DNA of 64,000 nt from Paraburkholderia sabiae (GTDB lineage: Bacteria; Pseudomonadota; Gammaproteobacteria; Burkholderiales; Burkholderiaceae): contig NZ_CP125297.1 in assembly GCF_030412785.1 (NCBI RefSeq), positions 372,001-436,000 on the forward strand. The letters run 5' to 3'. Made by a program: the position numbers and the translations under genes. Position 1 is the first letter of the stretch, and each line of letters starts with the position of its first letter. The notes beneath the pieces are model-generated. The model saw nothing but the letters and a program-made list of their open reading frames with translations. It was not told the DNA's origin and ran no database searches. Positions 37,048-46,525 of the stretch are shown here, in pieces.

Positions 37048-37338
37048 ATGACGAGGGAGTTAGGCTACCTTCATGAGGTTTGGTATTGCCCGGACGGGCG
37101 TGGCAACTATCTTCCTGCATGCATCCCGCATGGGCCGGACGGAGACGCCGCTCGGAGCCTCAACGAGCCAGGCAGTGAATGGGTATGGACGTTCTGGGCA
37201 TCGTCACATATTGAGGCGATGAACATTTACTACGAGTTCGTCGGCTACGGAAAATACAGCGCCGGTTACGACGACGATCTGCTTCCCTATTCGCAAGCTA
37301 TGTATGAACGCCAAGCCACGTGCGGAAAGCACGAGTGA
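37048..37338 (+). CDS. Small hypothetical, immunity-like protein
   Basis: 96 residues, cytosolic, Trp/Tyr-rich (YLHEVWYCPDGRGNYLPACI, WVWTFWASSHIEAMNIYYEF). Not recognised. Preceded and followed by dispersed repeats like the other units in this array. Confidence 0.5.
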   Translation: MTRELGYLHEVWYCPDGRGNYLPACIPHGPDGDAARSLNEPGSEWVWTFWASSHIEAMNIYYEFVGYGKYSAGYDDDLLPYSQAMYERQATCGKHE

Positions 37339-37367
37339 CCATTGTCCTCGGTCGTGCGCCGCAGTGC

Positions 37368-37412
37368 GGCCAATAGGAGCCATTCGACGCGATGACATGA
37401 ATCGCTGGCAAT
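37368..37412 (+). repeat. Dispersed ~45-bp repeat
   Basis: GGCCAATAGGAGCCATTCGAC followed by ATCGCTGGCAAT. The next ~150 bp contain only a short frame from an ATG at 37447 that ends early, perhaps a gene remnant. Confidence 0.6.
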
Positions 37413-37790
37413 ACCTCCATTCGTCTTTACCGAAGGAAGTCTCGTGATGTTCGACGAAGCGGTTCTGTCAGCGTCGCGCCGAGCTACCGGTTGTATCCCA
37501 TCACGACCGAGTCGCAGCAGATCGATTCGGCTATGAGCGCTTACGGTGTGCGGGCGGCTTGATTCGCCGCGATGCATCCGTTAGCCGCTGACCCTACGCG
37601 AAAGCACCCGGTATGCATTACCGGATATACGGAATCATACGTAGAATTTTCGCGCCATTTAAAATGCCCGGCGCATATTTAACCTTTCTCGATTCCCATT
37701 TAAAGATTTTTTAAAATCTGGCCAATGGTTTATTCGTCTTATTCTTGTAGAATCGCGCGGGTTAAGTAGTAACGGACAAAAAGAGGCGTT
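37413..37790 (+). promoter_or_regulatory. AT-rich promoter region of vgrG
   Basis: After a GC-rich remnant, bases 37610-37780 are markedly AT-rich (TTTAAA twice, TTTTTTAAAA once). TAGAAT at 37748-37753 is a plausible -10 box. AAAAAGAGG precedes the vgrG ATG. No gene supported. Confidence 0.5.
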
Positions 37791-40343
37791 ATGGGGGCGC
37801 AGGACGTTATCGCGGCCATTACTGGTCGTCTTGCACAGGGCGACCGGCTGTTGAAACTGGATACGCCGCTCGGCAGCGATGTACTTGTACCGCAACGAGT
37901 GGTCGGCAAATCGCCCATCGGGCGGCACTTCGAGTTCACGCTGGACGTCGTTTCGACGTCGTCGAACATCGAACTCAAGAAACTGATCGCGCAGCCCGTT
38001 ACGCTCTGGATCCAGCAGTCCGATAAGTCCTATTTGCCGCATAACGGCTTTGTCCATACCGCACGCCGGCTCGGTTCGGATAGCACGCTAACGAGCTATC
38101 AGATCGGCTTCGCGTCGTGGATGCACTTCCTCAAGTTCAGGCGCGATCAGCGTATCTGGCAGGACGTGAGCGTCGAAGAAATCGTCAGTGATGTTTTCAA
38201 TGCTCATCCCCAGGCGCAAGGACGATTCCGGTTTGCACTCTCCCGGCAGTTGCCTACGCGTTCGTATTGCCGGCAGGACGAATACGACTGGAACTTCGTG
38301 CATCGATTGCTGGAATCGGAAGGTCTTTATGGTTTCTGGCAGCAGGCAGAGGACGGCAAGTCACATATGCTGCTGATCACAGACAATCTGTCGTCATTCA
38401 AGCCCACGTCGCCGAAAACGGTGAGCTTCTACCGTGCTGGAACGAACAGCGAAACGGATGCGCTCACACAATGGTCGGGTACGCGCACGTTGCAAAGCGC
38501 GCTGTTGACGACGCGTACGTTCGACTATAAAAGCCCCGCCGGTGTTTATAACCCCAAGGGTACCAGCACGCCGACGATGCCATCACAGGGCGCATTGCCG
38601 GCGCAGGCAGAGGTGTACGAATATACCGGTGCTTATACCTACGGCGAGCAGGATCGCGGCGATCAGCTGTCGCGCATCCGTATGGAAGAGTGGGAGTCGC
38701 GAGCGAAGCGCTTTCATGGTGTCGGCGGTATGCGCGGTATCGATGCCGGACAGCGCTTCACATTGAGCGGCCATCCCGATCACGATCGCGATGCGGCCGA
38801 TCAGCGGGAATTCGCCGTGATCGAAACCGTCTGGACAATCGAGAACAACCTGCCTGTCAGCAGCGATGCGCCCGTCTTTCCGCATAGCATTCAGGCAACG
38901 GTGGCGGCAGTGCGTGCACGACATGAGGGTGCATCTGCGCCGAGCACGCTGATCAGCGATGGATCGGAAGGCTTCTATCGCGTCGATATCGAGGCGCAGC
39001 GGACAACTGTGCCTTATCGGAGTCCATTCGAGCACGCGAAGCCGGATGTGCAGCTTGAATCGGCGATAGTCGTCGGCCCGCAGAACGAAGCGGTCTATAC
39101 CGACGAACTGAATCGCATCAAGGTACGTTTCGTTTGGGACCGGCTCAATAGCGGCGACGAGCGGGCGTCCTGCTGGCTGCGCGTCGTGCAGTCGGATGCG
39201 GGCGGTGCTTATGGTGGCGTGCATCTGCCGCGTGTTGGCGAGGAAGTCCTGGTCGATTACGTCGATGGCGATTGTGACCGTCCGATTGTGGTGGCAAGGG
39301 TCTACAACGGCGCGGCGAAACCGCAGTGGCATTCGAATGGTTTGCTGTCTGGCTATCGTTCGAAGGAATTCGGAGGTAGTGGATACAACCAGATGGTGAT
39401 GGACGACGCGACGGGCCAAAACCGCTTGCACCTCTACAGTACGACGGCAAATTCTGGTCTGCACCTGGGCTATCTGGTCGCGCAGAATGGCAACACGCGC
39501 GGTGCGTATCTCGGCAGCGGGTTCGATCTCGCCACAGACAACTACGGCGCGGTACGGGCTGCCGAAGGTCTCCTCATGACGACGTACGCGAAGAGCGTGG
39601 GCAGCCAGCAACTGGATGTGAGCGAGACGCGGCAGCAAATCACGAATTCACAGGGTGTGATCGATGCGATGTCCGCGGCTGGCGAGATGCATCAAGCGGA
39701 GAACCTCAAAGGCGGTTCCGACGCGTTGAAGTCGTTTGCCGATGCGATGCAAGACAGCGTCGAGGGTTCAGCCTCGGGTGGTCGAACAGCGGGCGGCGGC
39801 ACGGGCAGTGCGAATGCGTTCGCGCAACCCGTAATCGCGCTCGCGAGTCCGGCGGGTATCGGCATGTCGACGCACGATTCGACGCATGTGTCGGCGGCAC
39901 AGCAGATCAATCTGGTCAGTGGGCAAAGCACGCATATCGCAGCGGGTAAGTCGCTGATCGCAAGCGTGGGGGAGAAGCTCAGCCTGTTTGTCCAGAGCGC
40001 AGGGATGAAACTCTTCGCGGCCAAGGGCAAACTCGAGATTCAGGCCCATGCCGATAACATCGAACTGACTGCGCAGAAGACCTTCAAGGTACTGTCCGCG
40101 ACGGAAAACATCGAAGCGGCGGCGAAGCAGGAGATCCTGCTTACATCGGGGGGCGCGTACCTTCGGATCAAAGGCGGAAACATCGAGATTCACGCGCCAG
40201 GGAAGATTGACATCAAGGGAAGTCAACATTCGTTTGCGGGGCCGACGGGCGATGTGTATCCGCTGCCGTCGATGCCGAAATCCATCTGCATTCCTTGCCT
40301 GCTCGCTGAATACTCGCAGGGCGCGCTGCTGGGTACGAAATGA
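37791..40343 (+). CDS. vgrG: Type VI secretion spike protein VgrG (with DUF2345)
   Basis: 850 residues. The gp27-like base (GRHFEFTLDVVSTSSNIELK) is followed by the late-control region with SYCRQDEYDWNFVHRLLESE, then the gp5-like OB fold (IKVRFVWDRLNSGDERASCW, GEEVLVDYVDGDCDRPIVV). A long C-terminal part carries the DUF2345 beta-helix repeats (INLVSGQSTHIAAGKSL, LEIQAHADNIELTAQK). VgrG trimers tip the T6SS tube and carry effectors. It overlaps the DUF4123 chaperone by 4 bp and heads the effector operon. No T6SS core genes are in the window, so this is an orphan vgrG island. Confidence 0.95.
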   Translation: MGAQDVIAAITGRLAQGDRLLKLDTPLGSDVLVPQRVVGKSPIGRHFEFTLDVVSTSSNIELKKLIAQPVTLWIQQSDKSYLPHNGFVHTARRLGSDSTLTSYQIGFASWMHFLKFRRDQRIWQDVSVEEIVSDVFNAHPQAQGRFRFALSRQLPTRSYCRQDEYDWNFVHRLLESEGLYGFWQQAEDGKSHMLLITDNLSSFKPTSPKTVSFYRAGTNSETDALTQWSGTRTLQSALLTTRTFDYKSPAGVYNPKGTSTPTMPSQGALPAQAEVYEYTGAYTYGEQDRGDQLSRIRMEEWESRAKRFHGVGGMRGIDAGQRFTLSGHPDHDRDAADQREFAVIETVWTIENNLPVSSDAPVFPHSIQATVAAVRARHEGASAPSTLISDGSEGFYRVDIEAQRTTVPYRSPFEHAKPDVQLESAIVVGPQNEAVYTDELNRIKVRFVWDRLNSGDERASCWLRVVQSDAGGAYGGVHLPRVGEEVLVDYVDGDCDRPIVVARVYNGAAKPQWHSNGLLSGYRSKEFGGSGYNQMVMDDATGQNRLHLYSTTANSGLHLGYLVAQNGNTRGAYLGSGFDLATDNYGAVRAAEGLLMTTYAKSVGSQQLDVSETRQQITNSQGVIDAMSAAGEMHQAENLKGGSDALKSFADAMQDSVEGSASGGRTAGGGTGSANAFAQPVIALASPAGIGMSTHDSTHVSAAQQINLVSGQSTHIAAGKSLIASVGEKLSLFVQSAGMKLFAAKGKLEIQAHADNIELTAQKTFKVLSATENIEAAAKQEILLTSGGAYLRIKGGNIEIHAPGKIDIKGSQHSFAGPTGDVYPLPSMPKSICIPCLLAEYSQGALLGTK

Positions 40344-41155
40344 GTTCAAACGTGTCCGTCAACGAGTCGATGGCGCCCGGAGCGCTGGAGCAGGAAATCG
40401 CCGGATTCCATGCACACGCCGCTGGACGGGCGCTTTATGCCCTGGTATATGGCGTCGCCTATCCAACGCTTTTCTCTGTGTTATCGGGGAAAGCGCTCGA
40501 TTTTCCGGCGACCCCTAACATCGAACTGGTGTTCGACGCGCCGGATGACATCGGCGAACGGCAATTCGGGCCATTCGTCATCGCAATCCACTCGCCGCAG
40601 TCCGATGTAGTGCGCCTGCTTTGCGAGAAATGTGTCGAGGATCCACGCGGGTTATCGTTCATCGTGTCACCGCTTTCGCTTCTACGCCTGACCGACGCGC
40701 TCCGGATTAGACTGGATGCCAGATGCGACGACGGAACGGAATGGCAGGTCAAACTGTTCGACACACGCGTGATTCCCGTATTGGTAAAAGCATTGACTGA
40801 ATACCAATTGAAGTCGTATCTCGCGATGTTGGACGAATGGTGGTATCTGGATCGCAAGGGTTCGCTTCAGAAAGTGATCCACGAGTTTCAGGCCGATGCG
40901 CCATATCTCGCGCCACTGAAGTTGAACGATCGACAGGTAAGCGTCTTCACCGACGCGGGAGTCGTCGATTCAATCTTATACATGTTGGCGCAGACGGACG
41001 ACGATTTGCTGGCAATGATCGATGAATCGATGCGCTACGACCTCGTAGCCGACGCGCTGAATGGGTCGAGCGACCAGGAAAGGAACAGTTCTTTGCTGCT
41101 CGCCGACCGTGCACGTCGCGCGCTGATCGCATTTTGTGAGGACAAACTCGAGTGA
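40340..41155 (+). CDS. DUF4123 T6SS effector chaperone (Tap/TEC)
   Basis: 271 residues. DUF4123 features: ALYALVYGVAYPTLFSVL near residue 31, then the GPFVIAIHS and SFIVSPLSLLRLTDALR blocks. DUF4123 proteins load a specific effector onto their cognate VgrG. Overlaps vgrG and the lipoprotein gene by 4 bp each, so the order is spike, chaperone, lipoprotein, toxin. Its client is most likely the Tle1-like lipase at 41660. Confidence 0.88.
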   Translation: MSSNVSVNESMAPGALEQEIAGFHAHAAGRALYALVYGVAYPTLFSVLSGKALDFPATPNIELVFDAPDDIGERQFGPFVIAIHSPQSDVVRLLCEKCVEDPRGLSFIVSPLSLLRLTDALRIRLDARCDDGTEWQVKLFDTRVIPVLVKALTEYQLKSYLAMLDEWWYLDRKGSLQKVIHEFQADAPYLAPLKLNDRQVSVFTDAGVVDSILYMLAQTDDDLLAMIDESMRYDLVADALNGSSDQERNSSLLLADRARRALIAFCEDKLE

Positions 41156-41649
41156 TGCGTTTGAGAAATCTGCTCAAGGTCGGAATTCTTGTCGGAGTCG
41201 GTATGGTGGGATCTTCAAGTTTGACGGGTTGCGCGAAAGAGCCGTATGAGCTCGAACTGGTCGGTTACGACTACACGGATCGGGCATTGCTGGACTTCGC
41301 GGTCAACGGCATATCGGGTGGCAACGTCTTTTTGAGTACAAAGACATCGGGTGGCGGTAAATACGCCTGCTGTGTGCTGCTCGATCGTTCGACGAAAACG
41401 CCGTTCACGATCGACGTCGACTACATGCGCGAAGCACTCGTGGCCTATCCGTCGGACAAGATTGTCGAACCCGCCGACAAGGATCATCTGAAGGCGCATG
41501 TCGAAGTCAAAGGGCCTATTCCGGAGAAGCCTGCATATCTCGAAGTGCACTTCTATCCGGATGGACATATCGAAGGCGCGATTTCAGGTGACGACGGCCC
41601 TTCGCCACCGCGTTTGAAGCTCGAACGCCGTTTGCCTTACGTTCGCTGA
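41152..41649 (+). CDS. DUF3304-type lipoprotein, probable immunity to the Tle1-like lipase
   Basis: 165 residues. A lipoprotein signal with lipobox LTGC (Cys near residue 28) places it in the periplasm. The mature part (AVNGISGGNVFLSTKTSGGG, YACCVLLDR) matches DUF3304 proteins that accompany Tle effectors. As Tle1 lipases act on membrane phospholipids from the periplasm, a periplasmic lipoprotein encoded directly before the toxin is the expected immunity protein. The role is inferred from family context. Confidence 0.75.
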   Translation: MMRLRNLLKVGILVGVGMVGSSSLTGCAKEPYELELVGYDYTDRALLDFAVNGISGGNVFLSTKTSGGGKYACCVLLDRSTKTPFTIDVDYMREALVAYPSDKIVEPADKDHLKAHVEVKGPIPEKPAYLEVHFYPDGHIEGAISGDDGPSPPRLKLERRLPYVR

Positions 41650-41659
41650 CGGGGCAGAC

Positions 41660-43252
41660 ATGCTCGACGATACCCAGCTTCCGCCATTGGCAGGATTACG
41701 CCCGTTGTCGCTCGAAGAGCGCCGGCAACGGGCGGCCGCAATCGCTTGCCTTGACCCGTCGAAAAAGCCCGGAACGCCTGACTGTTCCCAGACGGTATGG
41801 GTCTCGGTGTTCTTTGATGGAACGGGCAACAACCGCTTCAACGACACACCGAAGCTCAAGCACAGCAACGTCGCGCGGCTCTTCCTGACACATCCGGAAA
41901 GCGATGACGAGTTGGGCAAGTACGCCATCTATGTTCCCGGACTCGGTACGCCGTATCCGGAAATCGGCGAGCATGACTACAGCACGATGGGGCTTGGCGT
42001 GGCATCGGGCGGCGACGCGCGGCTTGTGAAAGCGTGCGCTGATTTCGACAAACTGGTGGCGAAAGCCAAAGCACGCGCAAAAAATCCGTCACAGCCGATA
42101 CGCATGATCAATCTGGCGCTGTTCGGCTTTTCGCGCGGTGCGGCACTTGCACGGGCTTTCGCGATTCGAATTGCGAAAGACTGTCGCCAGGGTGCCGGCG
42201 GCTGGACGTATCAAGGGCATCCCATTCGCCTCTATTTCATGGGACTGTTCGACACCGTCGCTTCGGCCGGCGTGCCCGCAAGCGCCAAAACGTATGATCA
42301 CAGTCCTCTCGTCAGGATTGGCACCTATGTCATTTCGCCGTTGGCAGGCATCGGATTGTCCGTCACGAGCAAGGACGGCCACTACGAGTGGGCGAAGGAT
42401 CTGCGCATACCGGCGATGGTGGAGCAGTGCGTTCACTACATCGCCGCACATGAAGTCAGAGACTCGTTTCCGCTCGATTCCGTGCGTGACGGAAAGCACT
42501 ATCCTGCCAATGTTCACGAAGTCATCTATCCGGGTGTGCATTCGGACGTCGGCGGCGGATACGCGCCGGGCGAGCAGACGCGCGCCTTGAAGGACGAAGA
42601 CAAACTCAGCCAGGTGCCGCTGCTTCATATGTATCGCGCGGCAAGAGCGGCGGGCGTACCGCTGTCCGCGCTTGACATTCTGGGTCCGGGTATCAAGGGG
42701 GCGTTCGACGTTTCGTCAAAGACAGCCGCGCTCTTCGACTCGTACATGAGCCGCGCGAAGGCAAGCGGCCCCGTTGAGAAAGCGACGTCGGATCATCTCT
42801 TTCAGATGTATATCGCGCGCAGCTATCTGTCGAAGCTCACGAACGACGAGAAAGCCCAGGCGCGGGTTGCGGCAGCCGAACAGGTACTGACCGAGACCCA
42901 CAATAACGACCTCGTGCCGAACGTCAGGAAGGAACTCGCCATTATCACGGCGGATGGCAACGCTGTGAATGAGGCGACTGCTTCCGCCGAGACCAAACGG
43001 CTTGACGGCGGCAAACTCAGCTTGCGGGAAGAGACGCTTGCAAGAGCATATGAGGATGTCTCGCTGATTGTCGGCGAGGCGGAACAGCGCGACCGTTTGC
43101 TCGACTTCTTCGACTATCTGGTCCACGATTCCGTCGCGGGTTTCGCGAAAGATTTTTCCAAGTTGCAGAATTGGCGGATGGTGTATTTCGGTCAGGTTGC
43201 GTACGAGCCGGCAAACGATTGGAGTCTGTCGGGACCTGCATCGCCGCTTTGA
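41660..43252 (+). CDS. Tle1-family (DUF2235) T6SS phospholipase effector
   Basis: 530 residues. DUF2235 alpha/beta-hydrolase: FFDGTGNN near residue 51, nucleophile elbow LFGFSRGAALARAF (Ser158), acid region FMGLFDTVASAG, and catalytic His in YPGVHSDVGGGYAPG. This is the motif set of Tle1 antibacterial phospholipases. The C-terminal ~180 residues are less typical and may bind VgrG or the chaperone. Encoded 10 bp after the lipoprotein. All catalytic residues appear intact. Confidence 0.9.
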   Translation: MLDDTQLPPLAGLRPLSLEERRQRAAAIACLDPSKKPGTPDCSQTVWVSVFFDGTGNNRFNDTPKLKHSNVARLFLTHPESDDELGKYAIYVPGLGTPYPEIGEHDYSTMGLGVASGGDARLVKACADFDKLVAKAKARAKNPSQPIRMINLALFGFSRGAALARAFAIRIAKDCRQGAGGWTYQGHPIRLYFMGLFDTVASAGVPASAKTYDHSPLVRIGTYVISPLAGIGLSVTSKDGHYEWAKDLRIPAMVEQCVHYIAAHEVRDSFPLDSVRDGKHYPANVHEVIYPGVHSDVGGGYAPGEQTRALKDEDKLSQVPLLHMYRAARAAGVPLSALDILGPGIKGAFDVSSKTAALFDSYMSRAKASGPVEKATSDHLFQMYIARSYLSKLTNDEKAQARVAAAEQVLTETHNNDLVPNVRKELAIITADGNAVNEATASAETKRLDGGKLSLREETLARAYEDVSLIVGEAEQRDRLLDFFDYLVHDSVAGFAKDFSKLQNWRMVYFGQVAYEPANDWSLSGPASPL

Positions 43253-43451
43253 AGCCATGTAGCACAGGCCTCGTCGCCGCCTGCAGAACAAATCATGAAA
43301 TGACTGTTCTTCGCCGCAGTAGCAGCGACTGGTCTGCTGACGTTCCTAGCCTGTGACAGCGGCTTGCACTTCTGCCAGTTGTTGAATGAGTCGTTCCGGG
43401 ACACTTCCGGTCACTCGGCAGCAGCCCCTTTATTGTCAATGTGAAAGGAAC

Positions 43452-43877
43452 ATGATTGTGCAGAGAACCGGAATTGCGCTTTGTGTGGCAATTGTGCTTA
43501 CTGGCAATGCGTCAGCGGCAGTCGCAGACCCGAACAGTCTCGAATGCTCTGTTGACCAGAAAGAGGTGTCTCACGATCTTGAGGTGAAGCAGTCCAATGG
43601 TGTCATCGTCAGCTTTTCGTATCTGTCCAGCGTTCCCATGCAGGGTCTCGCGACGAATTGCACCATAGATTCCAGCTTGGTCAAGGGTACACCCATCGTC
43701 TCCGGTACTACGACTACATACCCGATGCTGGACGGTGATGTTTTGACGGTCACAAAGACGGCGCGTGGCTTCCTGTTCGATATGTCGAAGTTGGACCAGG
43801 TGAAATACTGCAGCGGTACTATCGCGACGAAAATTCTCCTTCAGCCTGGGAAAAAGAAGTGTGTGCTCATGCCTTGA
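43452..43877 (+). CDS. Exported hypothetical protein
   Basis: 141 residues from the ATG at 43452, with AAAGGA just upstream. Signal peptide RTGIALCVAIVLTGNASAAVA, then a small, cysteine-containing beta-rich domain ending KKCVLMP. No family recognised. It follows the Tle1 gene by 200 bp on the same strand and could be a second periplasmic immunity or accessory protein. Confidence 0.6.
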   Translation: MIVQRTGIALCVAIVLTGNASAAVADPNSLECSVDQKEVSHDLEVKQSNGVIVSFSYLSSVPMQGLATNCTIDSSLVKGTPIVSGTTTTYPMLDGDVLTVTKTARGFLFDMSKLDQVKYCSGTIATKILLQPGKKKCVLMP

Positions 43878-44176
43878 ACGGTGTACTGAAATAGTTCGCG
43901 ATTTTGTGAGGTGGCATCGAAGGTTCTCTCGCGACGCGAGCGTCTCGGGTAACCGCGCAGTGGTCATTGCAGGGCCGTCTGAACTGCCCTGCCGATGTGC
44001 TAGATGAAACTTCGATGCCGAAACTTCTGCGTGGTCTGTAACTTTCCCGGCTCGAACAGAGGAACTGCGACCATCCGCTAACGAGAATGCCGAAGGTCCG
44101 CTCCGGGTCGGCTTCAGAAATTTGTCACCGCAACCGGGAGAGCGAATCGCGGGTAGGCGACGATCTTCCGGGTTCC
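43878..44176. other. Intergenic region without a supported gene
   Basis: Contains a stretch at 44070-44110 (CCGCTAACGAGA) resembling the end of the inverted duplication (CCGTTAACGAGA at 36874). It seems built from remnants of the same repeated DNA that surrounds the orphan genes. Confidence 0.35.
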
Positions 44177-44221
44177 GGCCACTAACAGTCGTTCGACACT
44201 GGCGCGAGAATCGTCAACAAT
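44177..44221 (+). repeat. Dispersed ~45-bp repeat
   Basis: GGCCACTAACAGTCGTTCGAC followed by ATCGTCAACAAT, 88 bp before the DUF6678-like gene. Confidence 0.75.
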
Positions 44222-44308
44222 GCAGCCAGGAGGGACGGCCCGATTTTGGGGCTGCATGATTCTCTACATCGGCTTTTCGATAGGCGGGCTCAACCCATGA
44301 TTCCTGTT

Positions 44309-44611
44309 ATGAACGATACAAAATGGTCCGAATTACGGATGGGTATGCATGGGCTTGGGGAATTGTCGCCTCGATTCCGCGTTCGCAGCCTTCGTAGCGG
44401 TGGAATCAGCGCGTGGGATCGGGAATGGTTCTATCACTTCTTCGGTCGTCATGAAGAGGATGAATGGGTCGAGGTTGAGGTGACGTCAACTGCACAGCAC
44501 GACGCTGTACTGCGTCTACTCCAGTCGGTGCATGTCCCTGGTGTAACGACAGAGAACGGCTTCAAAATTTTCGGCTACGTTGCTAGAGGAGCACAGGTTG
44601 ACTACCTTTAG
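44309..44611 (+). CDS. DUF6678-like small protein
   Basis: 100 residues from the ATG at 44309 (44297 also possible; family members start near NDTKW). Pattern NDTKWSELRMGMHGLGEL, then WDREWFYHFFGRHEEDEWVE and VHVPGVTTENGFKIFGYV. Found in other genomes near Rhs/T6SS genes, so probably an immunity-type orphan. Confidence 0.65.
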   Translation: MNDTKWSELRMGMHGLGELSPRFRVRSLRSGGISAWDREWFYHFFGRHEEDEWVEVEVTSTAQHDAVLRLLQSVHVPGVTTENGFKIFGYVARGAQVDYL

Positions 44612-44636
44612 CTGGAGCAGCCCGAGGACGAATTGC

Positions 44637-44682
44637 GGCCACAAGCGGTCCGTCGAAGCTTAGTCCGAAATTGTTGACGATC
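44637..44682 (+). repeat. Dispersed repeat, diverged copy
   Basis: GGCCACAAGCGGTCCGTCGAA followed by GAAATTGTTGACGATCAC. The left half matches well; the right half is diverged. It is 106 bp before the exported protein at 44789. Confidence 0.5.
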
Positions 44683-44788
44683 ACTGCGCTGAGAACTCTT
44701 TCAGCCAAACGATTCCCGCGCGTTGCCAAGCCTGACCGATTGGCACGGCGTGTCACAATTGCGCCACCTCCAATCCCGACCACACTCC

Positions 44789-45733
44789 ATGTTCCGTCCC
44801 GCCCTGCAATTCGCCGCGCTGCTTCTGTTTTGGATGACCGCCAACACGGCGCTAGCCGACTCTCAGTACTTCCACAAGACCTTTGCGGGTCGCATCGGCG
44901 ATCGCTATGCGTTCACGATGGATCTTAAGAATGTCGACGGCAGGCTGTCAGGAAGCTATCGCTACGACGGCAAGCGCAATGATATCTCTCTGAGCGGCAA
45001 GATCGACCCGTCAGGTACCTTTACGATGGACGAGATCGGCAGCGCCGGCCAACGCACCGGCACCTTCACCGGCAAGGTGGCCAGCGACACCCTCGGTGGC
45101 AGTTGGGTTTCCGCCCGTGGCGACCGGCATTTGCCCGTTGACGCGCATCAGACCTCGGAAATTGTCATCGGTTCGAAGCGCGAGATTCTCACGCAGGCGA
45201 TCGGCACTTATACGCTCGATGGCATCAGCGGCTCGGGCGGCGCCAACGGCATGTGGGAGTCATGGAGGGACAAAGGCCGATGGCAATCGAACGTATCGTC
45301 CATCGAGATGGCGCGCCGCGAGTTCTCGGACGTGAGCCTGACGCACGAAGACCTGCACCGTCTCAACAGCATGACGGTCACGGTAGACACCTCGCTCGCC
45401 ATGCGCCTGAGCGTCGATGGCAAGGTGGTGCTGTCGATCCCTTACCGCGACGCCGGCATGCAGTACGAGATCAGCCAGCCCCACGACAGCGTCGTGGAGG
45501 AAGACCTGAAGACGCTGTCGCCCGCCAGCACCGTCCATGATGAGCATCTCTACCTGCTCGTCCGCGACACGATTGATTTCGTGCCGGCGATGTCGGGCAC
45601 CTATCTGCCCGACGACGCCGTGGACGTCGTGACGGTCAGCTACGCCGTCGTCGGCAAGACCTTCGACGTCTACCTGCGGGACGGCAGCTGCTGCGGCGGT
45701 ACCGTGTTCACCTTCCGGCGCAAGGGCCGATGA
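44789..45733 (+). CDS. Exported hypothetical protein
   Basis: 314 residues from the ATG at 44789 (an upstream in-frame ATG at 44723 would put residues before a clear signal peptide FRPALQFAALLLFWMTANTALA). The mature part begins with a repeat-like beta region (FTMDLKNVDGRLSGSYRYDG) as in small secreted beta-barrel-like proteins. It ends with YLRDGSCCGGTVFTFRRK. Function unknown. Last gene inside the segment bounded by the inverted duplication. Confidence 0.65.
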   Translation: MFRPALQFAALLLFWMTANTALADSQYFHKTFAGRIGDRYAFTMDLKNVDGRLSGSYRYDGKRNDISLSGKIDPSGTFTMDEIGSAGQRTGTFTGKVASDTLGGSWVSARGDRHLPVDAHQTSEIVIGSKREILTQAIGTYTLDGISGSGGANGMWESWRDKGRWQSNVSSIEMARREFSDVSLTHEDLHRLNSMTVTVDTSLAMRLSVDGKVVLSIPYRDAGMQYEISQPHDSVVEEDLKTLSPASTVHDEHLYLLVRDTIDFVPAMSGTYLPDDAVDVVTVSYAVVGKTFDVYLRDGSCCGGTVFTFRRKGR

Positions 45734-45929
45734 CGGCGCCACATCATGCGCCTCCAGGTAAGACCCCAAGTGCAGCGTCGGCGTCTGTGCTCGCCTGAAT
45801 GGCCGTTGACGAGAAATGTGTACGACCGTAAAGGGTCGTGAGTACGCACTGCCGACTGGCAGCTTCCGGGAAGCGGAATTCCACTGGCCGCTTTCCGGCG
45901 ATGAATTTGAAGAGCGGGCTGACGCAGCC

Positions 45930-46525
45930 CGACCCATAAGGGACTTCCAGCTCTCTCGTTAACGGACAGTCGCGAGGTTCGTTTGGCGGTCTCACGAACG
46001 AGCGCTTGGACAGGTGATCATGCTTTGCATCGTCAATATTTTGTCCAAATCTCCGTGCCTTCGAACGCGCACCCTTCTTGTTCGTGCGTTGCATCTAGAA
46101 TTGAGGGCCATTCGATGCGCGGATGGTAGATATATCGCGGCAAAACGAAGTATCTGGAATGCGTCACGTCGACAACCGTCGTCAGCCTTTCGAATTTCTG
46201 TTCCATCCAACTGAAGGCAATGAAGTTCGAGCATTCGGATATTGCGAACATGCTGCCCCATGCATATCCGGGAAACGGGCGCCCCGCGATCTCAACAACG
46301 TGAAATGAATCTCCATGCGGAGGTTCGCCTTCATATTGCAGTGTGATCTCATAGCTGCGATCGGGCGGCATCAACACATAGTCGCCCATGCCTGCCCAAT
46401 GGCAAAGGTTATCAACCGTATATTGGATCCTGCAAGGTTCCATCCGCCTGTTTTCCGTCGCAACGAAGGTTTTTCACCTGATTGTCGATGATTCGCGCAG
46501 GTATGTCGAACGACCGCTCCTGGCC
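45930..46525 (-). repeat. Inverted duplication copy B (partner 36315-36910)
   Basis: Reverse complement of copy A with 8 substitutions and no indel. Its outer end is exactly the GGCC at which the second IS1182-family element is inserted (46526). It includes a dispersed repeat in minus orientation at about 46479-46525. Confidence 0.92.
46033..46443 (-). CDS. Hypothetical protein, copy B of the duplicated pair
   Basis: 136 residues, intact, nearly identical to the product of 36397-36807. The same start and stop context is present because the whole 597-bp unit is duplicated. Its natural upstream side is now an IS1182-family element, 82 bp away, so its transcription may differ from copy A. Confidence 0.6.
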   Translation of the reverse strand: MEPCRIQYTVDNLCHWAGMGDYVLMPPDRSYEITLQYEGEPPHGDSFHVVEIAGRPFPGYAWGSMFAISECSNFIAFSWMEQKFERLTTVVDVTHSRYFVLPRYIYHPRIEWPSILDATHEQEGCAFEGTEIWTKY

